From contig DBVX01000035.1 of NCBI GenBank assembly GCA_002308815.1, forward strand, positions 1 to 15,686: a stretch of 15,686 bases of DNA, written 5' to 3'. Under the pieces are notes generated by a model that worked only from the letters and a program-made list of their open reading frames with translations, was not told the origin of the DNA and ran no database searches. This document shows, piece after piece, positions 1 to 7,462 of the stretch; position 1 is the first letter of the stretch; every line of letters begins with the position of its first letter. The stretch comes from Bacteroidales bacterium UBA1253. Its GTDB lineage: Bacteria; Bacteroidota; Bacteroidia; Bacteroidales; Paludibacteraceae. The position numbers were made by a program, and so were the translations under genes.

Positions 1-902
1 AGGTAGTTGTCCTCGCCCGTATTGATGATAACGCCCGCGAAACCGTTGATAATGCGCGACATATACTGGTCGATGAGCGTGCGCTGCATATTGATGTCGC
101 GGAACAGGATGCCGTACAGCGCATCGTTGAGCATCACATCCAAGCCTTCAAAAGCCCCCATAATCGCTATCTCAGGCATACACAGCCCCGAGCAGTAGTT
201 GCACAGGCGGATGTACCTGCCCTGCTCCTCGCCCACCTCGTCCAACGCCTTGCGCATAATGCGGAAGTTCTCCTGCGTAGCGAACGTCCCGCCGAACCCC
301 TCGGTGGTCGCGCCGTAGGGCACATAGTCCAGCAGCGACTGACCAGTCGTGCGGATGACGGCAATCACGTCCGCGCCCTGACGGGCACCCGCCTGCGCCT
401 GCACCACGTCCTCGTAGATATTGCCAGTGGCAACAATGATATAGAGATAGGGTTTTGGTCCCTCGCCGATGGTCTCAAGGTAATGCTCCCGACGCTGACG
501 GCGTGTGCGGATGCGCTCAATGCTGCTGTCAATCACAGGCTGTAGCACTTCCATCAGCCGGCGGCGGTCAGTCGTAACCACTTTTGTGATGTCCAATTCG
601 CCTTTTGCCACTTTCTCGGCTATGTCCTGCGGACACAGCCCCGTGGACAGCATCGCGTTGCCGAGGAAGAACAGCACGCCTTCGCCCAGCACGTCCTTCT
701 CCATCAGCGCGTCCACCAGCACATTGGGCAGCGGCACACCGTTGGCATCAACACCGTCAATGCCCATCAGGCGGCACAGCGTGCGCTCCACAGCCACCGT
801 GGTGTACTGCTCGACGAACGTCTGAACCTCTGTGGCTATCTTTCCCGCCAATGAGCGAGCATACTCCACTTTCTTAAAATCCAGTCCGAGTTTACTATTC
901 AT
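1..902 (-). CDS. kamD: D-lysine/beta-lysine 5,6-aminomutase alpha subunit (partial, 3' end outside window)
   Basis: This is the open reading frame read leftwards from the ATG at 902-900; it stays open for 300 codons to the left edge, so the gene is incomplete. The protein begins MNSKLGLDFKKVEYARSLAG and matches the lysine 5,6-aminomutase alpha subunit throughout. Diagnostic stretches are VERTLCRLMGIDGVD (about residues 38-52), VIAVIRTTGQSLLDYVPYGA, TTEGFGGTFATQENFRIMRK, YIRLCNYCSGLCMPEIA and MLNDALYGILFRDINM. The family is a PLP- and adenosylcobalamin-dependent radical enzyme (KamD plus KamE) that moves the terminal amino group of D-lysine or beta-lysine to C5 during lysine fermentation; the alpha subunit is a TIM barrel of roughly 520 residues, so about 60% is present here. 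kamE would be expected just left of the window. A promoter and a dyad lie directly upstream, so kamD is probably the first gene of its transcript. No frame disruption was seen. Confidence 0.93.
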   Translation of the reverse strand, partial: MNSKLGLDFKKVEYARSLAGKIATEVQTFVEQYTTVAVERTLCRLMGIDGVDANGVPLPNVLVDALMEKDVLGEGVLFFLGNAMLSTGLCPQDIAEKVAKGELDITKVVTTDRRRLMEVLQPVIDSSIERIRTRRQRREHYLETIGEGPKPYLYIIVATGNIYEDVVQAQAGARQGADVIAVIRTTGQSLLDYVPYGATTEGFGGTFATQENFRIMRKALDEVGEEQGRYIRLCNYCSGLCMPEIAIMGAFEGLDVMLNDALYGILFRDINMQRTLIDQYMSRIINGFAGVIINTGEDNY

Positions 903-932
903 ATATATTCTATTTATGTTTTTCTCACACAA

Positions 933-964
933 GTAACGCCGCAAAAATAATGCGAATTCGTTAC
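933..964. promoter_or_regulatory. Imperfect inverted repeat over the kamD -7 element (operator candidate)
   Basis: Outer arms GTAACG (933-938) and CGTTAC (959-964) are perfect complements. Inner arms CGCA (940-943) and TGCG (951-954) flank the A/T-rich core that holds the -7 box. The inner spacing is unequal (1 nt against 4 nt), so the dyad is imperfect. Its placement suggests a repressor or activator site, which is inference only. Confidence 0.35.
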
Positions 965-973
965 CCGAACAAA
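942..973 (-). promoter_or_regulatory. Bacteroidota-type promoter for kamD
   Basis: On the minus strand a -33 TTTG (970-973) and a -7 TATTTTTG (942-949) are separated by exactly 20 nt, matching the Bacteroidota primary sigma-factor consensus TTTG / TAnnTTTG. It lies 39 nt before the kamD ATG and just downstream of the mscK-like stop codon. There is no obvious terminator between the two genes, so read-through from upstream also remains possible. Confidence 0.75.
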
Positions 974-980
974 CTCCGCC

Positions 981-3626
981 TTATTTTTCAAGGGCTTCGT
1001 TTATCAGATGCACATCGCACTGCGGGAACGGAATGGTAATGCCGGCGGCATTGAGAGCATTGTAAATCACCTCCTTCGAGCGGTGTACATACCCGATTCG
1101 CTCCGCCACCAGCACCTGCTGTCTGACAGCAACCTCCACCGAACTGTCGCTCATATTGTGAACCACCACGCGAATGCCAAATTTCGGTTCCACAATCTCC
1201 CTGCCGTACTTATCCTTGGTGCGCATCTGCTGCATCGCCTCAACCAGCACCTCGCGCACTTTTTCCACATCCGTACCGTATGCCACACCGACCACAATCT
1301 GTGTGAGTTCATAGGAGTTGTTGCGCGTGAGGTTGTTGAAGTTCTTGCCGAAGAGCGACTCGTTGAGGAACGACATCTCCGTGCCTTCCTCCGTCTCCAC
1401 CTGAACGCACTGGTAGTTGATGGCGGTGACACGTCCGCGTACGCCGTCGCACTCTATCCAGTCGCCCACGCGCAAACGGCCGCCCATCAACTGGATGCCG
1501 TAGATGAAGTTGTTGATTATATCCTTCATCGCCAGACCGATACCGGCGGAAAGACCTCCGGCGATCATACTGAGCGAACCGGTCGGGATATTCAGCATAT
1601 CCACCACCAGTATGGCATAACTCATCCATATCAGCACGTTGATGATGCTCTTGTCAAGCGAAAGGTTGATTTCGTTGTCGCGGATGCTGGTGCGGTTGAA
1701 CTTGCGCATAAAAAGGGTGTAACGCATATATTTCCACACGACAATGACAGCTCGGTTGAGATAGCGCAGAACGAAGAACACGACAAGCAGATTGACAATG
1801 TCATTGGCGGATATGTTCAGGGATTCCGCTCCCGACGAGTCTGTCAGCCGGACGAACGGGGTGTGGTAGAACTGTGTGAACAGGTCGTTAAAATCGAAAA
1901 TATTAAGCGAAATATGCACGCAGAACGGGATGGATATCAGTATCATCACGGGTAATGCCACCTGCCGGACGAGTTCGTAAAACCATGTGGTGCCGAACAG
2001 AAGCGTCTCCCTGTCCTCGCCGGTGACGTAGGTGATACGCGCGCGTCTCGCCCTTATACGCTTGTTCAGCCAGCGCTCCTTGAACCGGTTCATCAGATCC
2101 GCCACGCAGACAATGGAGAGCAGGATGGCCAGCATGAAATACCACCAGACAAAAATGAGCAGCGAAGCATACGCGAATCCCATAAAGGCGCACACGAAGC
2201 ACAGCAGATAGACCGCCAGAGATATCCAGCCGAGCGTGCTGTCAATGGATGTGACCCTCCCGCGTTGGCGGATGCAGCCGAACAGCTGCCGCAGGATGGC
2301 CAACAGCAGGGCCACAGGGAACAGGAAGTTGATCACACTGTCAGGAACGAAGGCGTTGCGGCAGACAATCAGCACCAGCGCGAAAAAGATGGTAGGCATA
2401 TAGAGCCAGAAACCGTTGCGCAGCTGGGCCGGTTTGACGCGAAGGAGCAGCGAACCCGAAATGGCCATCAGCAGCCAGAGGAACGTATTGACATTCTTGA
2501 CCCCCATCTGCACGTACTCGTCCCCCTTCCACATATAGCCGAACAGCAGGAAATACAAGGCGGTGCCGACAAACAGAGACAGCAACGGCAGACGCTTGCC
2601 AAGAATGTATTTGCGAAGCCGCGTGAAGCGTCCGATTAGCCAAAGGATGCCAGACATAAGCAGCCACGTCAATATCAGTGCGACAAGCTGGATGAAGCAC
2701 ACCACTACAAGAAAAGCGTTCGTTCCCCGCCTGGTCAGTTCTTCCGGATTGGCGTTTTCGCCCATTTCCTTATCCGGACGGGTGAGTTCAGAGAAGTCGT
2801 ACTGACCGGCACAGTCCGCCTTCAGTTTGTTCCAATAGAAGGCGGGGGCGGAAAGTATTTCCAGAACGGGTGTCTGACCGTCAGTAAAGACATATTTCTC
2901 GAGATTCCGATAGCGCAGTTCCGCATAGTCGTAACTCTCTTTCAACCGCAGGTACGCTTCCTGATAATGTACGCTGTCCGCCACAACGGTCATGCGGTTG
3001 TCGGCATATATCTTCAGCAGTCCTGAAGCGAGCAGGATGCACGAGTCGCGGTACGACTCCCCTTCAGCATCGAGAATCAACGGAGCGGAGGCTGTATCCC
3101 TGACAGCGATGCGGATGATTTCCCTCTCCAAAGACGAATGGATGGAAGACAGGTGCTTATCCAGCGAATCGTTGTGGTACTGCAGACTGTCCGGCACAAT
3201 CTCCACCTCCTTCATCACGGGCGGGAGACGGCGCATTGCCTCAATCAGACGAGCATATCGGTCAACCTCGTAGTTCAGACCGCTGATGATGCGGTCGTAA
3301 GGCCGTCTGTCGCGGTTAAAATCCTTATAGTCCGCTGTCACTTTCTTCAGCGCGTAAGCCATGTCGAATGTCATGTCCTGCTCCTGCATGTAGAGCAGGA
3401 TGGACAGGTCGTTGGATCTCTTGATGACATCCAGCATCCTCTGACGCTGCCGGTCGTAATCCTCCTCAAAATGCTGTTGAGCCTCAACGCGCTGACCGTA
3501 AGTCAGACCAAGTTCGACATGCAGGTCCTTGAGCGTGCCGGTCAGCGAGCGGCCGTTGACGATAGCCCGCGCGGGAAGGACACACAACAGAAGCAAAACG
3601 GCGACAAGTGACAGTTTGTTTTTCAT
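981..3626 (-). CDS. Large MscK/MscS-family mechanosensitive ion channel
   Basis: The protein has 881 residues. Residues 1-21 are a cleavable signal peptide (hydrophobic run, PARA cleavage motif). Residues 22-300 form a charged, helical, probably periplasmic domain rich in coiled-coil-like stretches. About ten to eleven membrane segments follow between residues 302 and 712. The last one contains the glycine/alanine-rich MscS pore helix (AGGLSAGIGLAMKD, from 689), followed by the beta domain (GGRLRVGDWIECDGVRGRV, 716-734) and a mixed alpha/beta cytoplasmic cage domain ending at 881. This architecture resembles E. coli MscK or YbdG-like giant MscS proteins rather than the 286-residue MscS. The family opens on membrane tension and releases solutes during hypo-osmotic shock. 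The gene follows the phosphohexomutase stop by 35 bp on the same strand with no promoter seen between them, so co-transcription is likely. It is intact. The exact family member cannot be named from sequence alone. Confidence 0.9.
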   Translation of the reverse strand: MKNKLSLVAVLLLLCVLPARAIVNGRSLTGTLKDLHVELGLTYGQRVEAQQHFEEDYDRQRQRMLDVIKRSNDLSILLYMQEQDMTFDMAYALKKVTADYKDFNRDRRPYDRIISGLNYEVDRYARLIEAMRRLPPVMKEVEIVPDSLQYHNDSLDKHLSSIHSSLEREIIRIAVRDTASAPLILDAEGESYRDSCILLASGLLKIYADNRMTVVADSVHYQEAYLRLKESYDYAELRYRNLEKYVFTDGQTPVLEILSAPAFYWNKLKADCAGQYDFSELTRPDKEMGENANPEELTRRGTNAFLVVVCFIQLVALILTWLLMSGILWLIGRFTRLRKYILGKRLPLLSLFVGTALYFLLFGYMWKGDEYVQMGVKNVNTFLWLLMAISGSLLLRVKPAQLRNGFWLYMPTIFFALVLIVCRNAFVPDSVINFLFPVALLLAILRQLFGCIRQRGRVTSIDSTLGWISLAVYLLCFVCAFMGFAYASLLIFVWWYFMLAILLSIVCVADLMNRFKERWLNKRIRARRARITYVTGEDRETLLFGTTWFYELVRQVALPVMILISIPFCVHISLNIFDFNDLFTQFYHTPFVRLTDSSGAESLNISANDIVNLLVVFFVLRYLNRAVIVVWKYMRYTLFMRKFNRTSIRDNEINLSLDKSIINVLIWMSYAILVVDMLNIPTGSLSMIAGGLSAGIGLAMKDIINNFIYGIQLMGGRLRVGDWIECDGVRGRVTAINYQCVQVETEEGTEMSFLNESLFGKNFNNLTRNNSYELTQIVVGVAYGTDVEKVREVLVEAMQQMRTKDKYGREIVEPKFGIRVVVHNMSDSSVEVAVRQQVLVAERIGYVHRSKEVIYNALNAAGITIPFPQCDVHLINEALEK

Positions 3627-3661
3627 AAATCGGTCGGTTATATATTGTTTCCAAAGACCAC

Positions 3662-5446
3662 TTATCCTGCGATTCCGAGACTGGCTCTGATAGCAGGAAT
3701 GCGCGCCTCCGCCTCGGCGGTCGCCCGCTCATAGTCATCCTTGCCCCGCATCGTACCAGGAATCTCGAAGTAGAACTTGATTTTCGGTTCTGTACCCGAC
3801 GGGCGCACGCTCACTTTCAAACCGCCTTCCGTGAAGAACTGCAACACGTTCGAGGTCGCACCCAGTGCCATCTCCATCGCGCTCTCCACCCACTTTCCTT
3901 CTTTCCTGTCCTTGCGCACCAGACTCTGGTAATCCTTGATGCAGGCCACTCTCTCTCCGGCTATCTCCTCTGGCGGGTTCCGGCGATAATTGACCATCAT
4001 CTGACGGATCTCATCCGCCCCGGTCTTGCCGGGACGCACTATGTTCACCATCGCCTCACGCTGGAATCCGTATTCGGTGTATATATTGAGCAGATACTCG
4101 TACAGGCTCATGCCGTGGTCCTTGGCGTAGGCGGCTATCTCGCAAATAAGGCAGATGGACGAAGGCGAGCACTTGTCGCGCACCGCGTCGTATGGCAGGA
4201 AACCGAAGCTCTCCTCTCCGCCGCCGATGTACTTGCGTTTGCCTTCCCACATACGGATGCGGTTGGCTATCCACTTGAAGCCCGTGTATTCGTCTGTCAG
4301 CGTCACACCCTCGCGGTCGGCAATCCTGCGGATCATCTCGCTCGTGACAATCGTTTTCACAAGATACATATCGTCACGCATCTTGCCCAGCCGTTTCATG
4401 TTGTTGATGATGTAGTGGCAGTACATCATGCAGGTCTGGTTGCCGTTGATGATCACCCACTCGTTCCTGTCATTGCGCACCACTATGGCTATGCGGTCGG
4501 CATCCGGGTCGCTCGCTATCACGAGGTCGGCGTTGATGCGCGTACCCATCCGCATACCCAAGGTCATCGCCTCCGAGTTCTCAGGATTGGGTGACACAAC
4601 GGTCGGGAAGTTGCCGTCAATCACCATCTGCTCGGGCACCACGTGGATGTTCGCGAATCCCCAAGAACGCAGGCACATCGGCACTATCTGCCGCCCAGTA
4701 CCGTGAAGCGGGGTATAGACGATATTAAGGTCCTTCTGGCGGAGGATGACATCTTGGTCAATCATCACACTCCTGACCGCCATCATGTAGTCGTAGTCCG
4801 TCTCGCCGCCGATAATCTCAATCAGATTCCTGTCGCCGCCGGTGCGCACATCCTCCGGACGCACCTTGCTGACCTCATCAATGATGCCTTGATCATGCGG
4901 CTGCAACACCTGCGACCCGTCCTCCCAATACGCCTTGTAACCGTTGTATTCCTTCGGGTTGTGAGAGGCTGTGACGTTCACACCGCCCTGACAATGCAGA
5001 TGACGGATGGCGAAACTGACCTCAGGCGTGGGGCGCAGGCTCTCAAATAGATACACCCGTATGCCGTTTGCGGCGAATACATCCGCCACCGTCTCGGCAA
5101 ACATTCGTCCGTTGTTGCGGCAGTCGTGACCGACCACCACGCTCACACGCTCACCTTTCTTCATGGTGGTGAAACCGCCTTCTGCAGCCACCTTGTTGAG
5201 ATAATTGGCGAAGCCCTGCGTCGCCTGCGCGACAATATACTTGTTCATCCGGTTGGTGCCGGGTCCCATGATGCCGCGCAAACCGCCCGTCCCGAACTCC
5301 AAAGTGCGGTAGAACGAGTCAATCAGTTCCGTCTTGTCCTCCGCGTCCAGCATACAGCGCACCGCAGCACGTGTCTCTTCATCGTAAGAGGGATTCAGCC
5401 AGTTCTCCGCCGTGCGGATAATGCGTTCCATTTCTTTCGCTTCCAT
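3662..5446 (-). CDS. Phospho-sugar mutase (phosphoglucomutase/phosphomannomutase, PGM2-like)
   Basis: This alpha-D-phosphohexomutase has 594 residues and all four family signatures. The catalytic phosphoserine loop is TASHNPKEYNGYK (Ser161), the metal loop DPDADR (313-318), the sugar-recognition loop GEESFG (410-415) and the C-terminal phosphate-binding loop RPSGTEPK (548-555). The N-terminal LEFGTGGLRGIMGPGTNRMN is also typical of the long PGM2-like branch. The enzyme interconverts hexose 1- and 6-phosphates, linking glycolysis to nucleotide-sugar synthesis; the preferred sugar cannot be decided here. The reading frame extends upstream to an ATG at 5545, but that 33-residue extension overlaps the promoter and has no family counterpart, so the ATG at 5446 (MEAKEMERII) is chosen. 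Upstream of it, ddl diverges; downstream, the MscK-like gene follows at 35 bp. Confidence 0.95.
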   Translation of the reverse strand: MEAKEMERIIRTAENWLNPSYDEETRAAVRCMLDAEDKTELIDSFYRTLEFGTGGLRGIMGPGTNRMNKYIVAQATQGFANYLNKVAAEGGFTTMKKGERVSVVVGHDCRNNGRMFAETVADVFAANGIRVYLFESLRPTPEVSFAIRHLHCQGGVNVTASHNPKEYNGYKAYWEDGSQVLQPHDQGIIDEVSKVRPEDVRTGGDRNLIEIIGGETDYDYMMAVRSVMIDQDVILRQKDLNIVYTPLHGTGRQIVPMCLRSWGFANIHVVPEQMVIDGNFPTVVSPNPENSEAMTLGMRMGTRINADLVIASDPDADRIAIVVRNDRNEWVIINGNQTCMMYCHYIINNMKRLGKMRDDMYLVKTIVTSEMIRRIADREGVTLTDEYTGFKWIANRIRMWEGKRKYIGGGEESFGFLPYDAVRDKCSPSSICLICEIAAYAKDHGMSLYEYLLNIYTEYGFQREAMVNIVRPGKTGADEIRQMMVNYRRNPPEEIAGERVACIKDYQSLVRKDRKEGKWVESAMEMALGATSNVLQFFTEGGLKVSVRPSGTEPKIKFYFEIPGTMRGKDDYERATAEAEARIPAIRASLGIAG

Positions 5447-5492
5447 AGTGGTATGATTTTGTAGGTTTGTAAAGTCTCGTGTTACACCGCCG

Positions 5493-5524
5493 CAAAGATA
5501 GCCGTGTTTCCGACAATATGCAAC
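5493..5524 (-). promoter_or_regulatory. Promoter for the phosphohexomutase-mscK transcript
   Basis: On the minus strand a -7 TATCTTTG (5493-5500) is preceded, after exactly 20 nt, by GTTG (5521-5524), three of four matches to the -33 TTTG. The -7 box is 46 nt from the chosen ATG, so transcription would start inside the longer reading frame. This supports the shorter start. Confidence 0.65.
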
Positions 5525-5538
5525 CCTTTGCGAATAAA

Positions 5539-5556
5539 TCCGCATTTAATTGCGGA
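5539..5556. promoter_or_regulatory. Dyad between the divergent pgm and ddl promoters
   Basis: Perfect 6-bp arms TCCGCA (5539-5544) and TGCGGA (5551-5556) surround TTTAAT. The dyad lies between the two outward-facing -33 regions, a usual place for a shared operator. It is outside both predicted transcripts, so it is more likely a DNA site than an RNA hairpin. No binding protein can be named. Confidence 0.35.
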
Positions 5557-5558
5557 AG

Positions 5559-5592
5559 ATTGTGTATCATTGCGAAAAACACCGTATCTTTG
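5559..5592 (+). promoter_or_regulatory. Promoter for the ddl operon
   Basis: The -7 element TATCTTTG (5585-5592) is a perfect match and sits 29 nt before the ddl ATG. The best -33 candidate is ATTG at 5559-5562, with 22 nt spacing, which is weaker than for the other promoters of the window. Confidence 0.6.
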
Positions 5593-5621
5593 CGGGGTCA
5601 AACATAATTAGTGATTGCGAT

Positions 5622-6542
5622 ATGAAACGGAAGATAGCGATAGTGGCGGGCGGCGACAGTTCGGAGTATGAGGTTTCGCTTCGCAGTGCCGCCGGTATAG
5701 AGTCGTTTATTGACAAGGAGCGTTACGACGCGGAGGTTGTGGTGCTGCGGGGAGCCGATATGGCTACGCTGAACAAGTTGTGCGAATACGATTTTGTGTA
5801 CATCACGATTCACGGCACTCCGGGTGAGAACGGCCTGCTGCAGGGTTATCTGGATATGATGCGCATTCCCTACGGCTGCTGCGGCGTGCTGGCGGCGTCG
5901 CTGACGTTCAACAAGTTCGCCTGCAACCATTACCTGCACGATTTCGGCATCCGCGTGGCGGACAATCTGCTGCTGCGCAAGGGCGCAGAGCGTCCGTCGG
6001 ACGAGGAGATAGCAAAGCGTCTGGGCTTGCCGTGCTTCATCAAGAGCAACGTGGGCGGGAGTTCGTTCGGCTGTACGAAAGTGAAGCACTTGGAAGATGT
6101 GGAGCCCGCCATCGCATTGGCCTTCAAGGAGGGCGATGAGGTGATATGCGAGTCGCTGCTGGAAGGTACGGAGGTAACATGCGGCGTGTACAAGACCCGC
6201 CAGAAGAGCGTCGCCTTCCCCGTGACGGAGGTGGTGACGGATAACGAGTTCTTCGACTACGACGCCAAATACAACGGCCAGGTGGACGAGATAACGCCCG
6301 CGCGCATCCCCGACGAGCAGCGCGACCGCATTCAGGCGACCACAATGCGCATCTACGACCTGATCGGCTGCAAAGGAATCATCCGTGCTGACTACATCAT
6401 TTCCAAGTCGGGAGAAATCAGTCTGCTGGAGGTGAACACGACCCCTGGCATGACGGCTACCTCGTTCATTCCGCAGCAGGTGCGTGCGGCGGGAATGACG
6501 ATGGGCGATGTACTGACGGAAATCATTGAGAACGAGTTCTGA
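5622..6542 (+). CDS. ddl: D-alanine--D-alanine ligase
   Basis: This ATP-grasp ligase has 306 residues, the normal Ddl length. It joins two D-alanines for the peptidoglycan stem peptide in the cytoplasm. Visible signatures are the N-terminal GGDSSEYEVSLRSA with Glu15 (equivalent to E. coli DdlB Glu15), HGTPGENGLLQG (from His64), the glycine/serine loop KSNVGGSSFGCTKV (141-154), AKYNG with Tyr217 and the metal-binding LLEVNTTPGM (Glu270, Asn272). A tyrosine in the AKY motif is the D-Ala-D-Ala type, unlike the D-Ala-D-lactate ligases of vancomycin resistance, so the normal dipeptide is expected. The frame continues 24 codons upstream, but that part covers the -7 element, so the ATG at 5622 is the start. 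The stop codon is 1 bp before the next ATG, so the genes are probably translationally coupled. Confidence 0.96.
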   Translation: MKRKIAIVAGGDSSEYEVSLRSAAGIESFIDKERYDAEVVVLRGADMATLNKLCEYDFVYITIHGTPGENGLLQGYLDMMRIPYGCCGVLAASLTFNKFACNHYLHDFGIRVADNLLLRKGAERPSDEEIAKRLGLPCFIKSNVGGSSFGCTKVKHLEDVEPAIALAFKEGDEVICESLLEGTEVTCGVYKTRQKSVAFPVTEVVTDNEFFDYDAKYNGQVDEITPARIPDEQRDRIQATTMRIYDLIGCKGIIRADYIISKSGEISLLEVNTTPGMTATSFIPQQVRAAGMTMGDVLTEIIENEF

Positions 6543-6543
6543 T

Positions 6544-7449
6544 ATGGATATCAATGAAGCCCTTTCGCGGCTGGACTGGTCGCGTGAACCGAGTGGATTG
6601 TATGAGCCGATAGCTTACACGTTGGCGGCGGGTGGCAAACGCCTGCGTCCGACTCTGACCTTGCTGGCGGCACAGGTGTTTGACGGTGTGGAACAGAAAG
6701 TGCTTCCTGCCGCGTTGGCATTGGAGGTGTTTCATAATTTTACGCTGCTTCACGATGATGTGATGGACAACGCCGAAACGCGCAGGGGACGGCAGTGCGT
6801 CCACTGCAAGTGGAATATACCAACCGCCATTCTGTCAGGCGACCAGATGCTGATAGAGGCGTATCGTTTGCTACAGGACATTGAGCCGAAGCACCTTCCC
6901 GCTGTTCTGCGTCTTTTCACAAGGATGGCGACGGAGATATGCGAGGGGCAGCAGTACGATATGGATTTTGAGCGGCGAAAAGAGGTGACAATGGACGAGT
7001 ATATGCAGATGATCCGTCTGAAGACGGCGGTTCTGTTCGCAAACGCGCTACAGATCGGCAGTTTGCTGGCGGAGGCACCCCAGAACGCCCAGAATGCCCT
7101 CTATGAGTACGGCATTCTGCTGGGGCTGGCATTCCAGATAGAGGATGACTACCTTGACTGCTTTGGTACCCCTGCCACGTTCGGCAAAGCCACAGGGGGC
7201 GACATACGCGAGGGAAAGATGACGTGGATGCGTGTTACCGCACTATCAATGGGGATGAAGCGGCCGGAAAGCCGTGATGTGGAATACATCCTTTCGGAGT
7301 ACCGCCGTTTGGGGGTGGATGAGAAAGCGAAAGCGGAGGTCAGCCGCCTGACAACGGAAGCGATCAACCATCTGAATCATCTGCCTCAGAACGAGGCGAC
7401 CGACCGGCTCCGTCAGCTGGCACGGAAACTTGTAAAAAGAAACATTTGA
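6544..7449 (+). CDS. Polyprenyl (isoprenyl) diphosphate synthase, trans type
   Basis: The protein has 301 residues and the all-alpha trans-prenyltransferase fold. GGKRLRP (30-36) binds the isopentenyl diphosphate substrate. The first aspartate-rich motif is DDVMD (71-75), followed by the conserved arginines in AETRRGR. The second is DDYLD (201-205) after LAFQIE, and KT occurs at 160-161. The enzyme condenses isopentenyl diphosphate with allylic diphosphates, giving farnesyl, geranylgeranyl or longer chains. The first motif has DDxxD without the two-residue insertion usual in bacterial farnesyl diphosphate synthases, and a Phe stands five residues before it. A C15-C20 product is plausible but not proven. 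It starts 1 bp after ddl and ends 13 bp before the next gene, so all three form one operon. The link to ddl may be cell-wall lipid carrier supply (inference). Confidence 0.93.
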   Translation: MDINEALSRLDWSREPSGLYEPIAYTLAAGGKRLRPTLTLLAAQVFDGVEQKVLPAALALEVFHNFTLLHDDVMDNAETRRGRQCVHCKWNIPTAILSGDQMLIEAYRLLQDIEPKHLPAVLRLFTRMATEICEGQQYDMDFERRKEVTMDEYMQMIRLKTAVLFANALQIGSLLAEAPQNAQNALYEYGILLGLAFQIEDDYLDCFGTPATFGKATGGDIREGKMTWMRVTALSMGMKRPESRDVEYILSEYRRLGVDEKAKAEVSRLTTEAINHLNHLPQNEATDRLRQLARKLVKRNI

Positions 7450-7462
7450 CTGACACATTCTT

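Noticed and set aside
1008..1955. Long plus-strand open frame (315 codons) antisense to the MscK-like gene
   Set aside because: The His/Val/Asp-rich composition is what the complement of a GC-rich coding strand gives. The opposite strand encodes a clear family member with signal peptide and pore motif.
3627..3661. Possible separate promoter for the MscK-like gene
   Set aside because: The minus strand has a TCTTTG but no TA at the required position and no TTTG about 20 nt upstream, so co-transcription with the mutase is simpler.
5622..6542. ddl as a D-Ala-D-lactate (vancomycin-resistance type) ligase
   Set aside because: Tyr217 in the AKY motif and the N-terminal EYEVSLRSA fit D-Ala-D-Ala ligases.
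5598..6554. Minus-strand open frame (318 codons) antisense to ddl
   Set aside because: It mirrors ddl almost end to end, has no domain pattern, and ddl carries all its catalytic residues.
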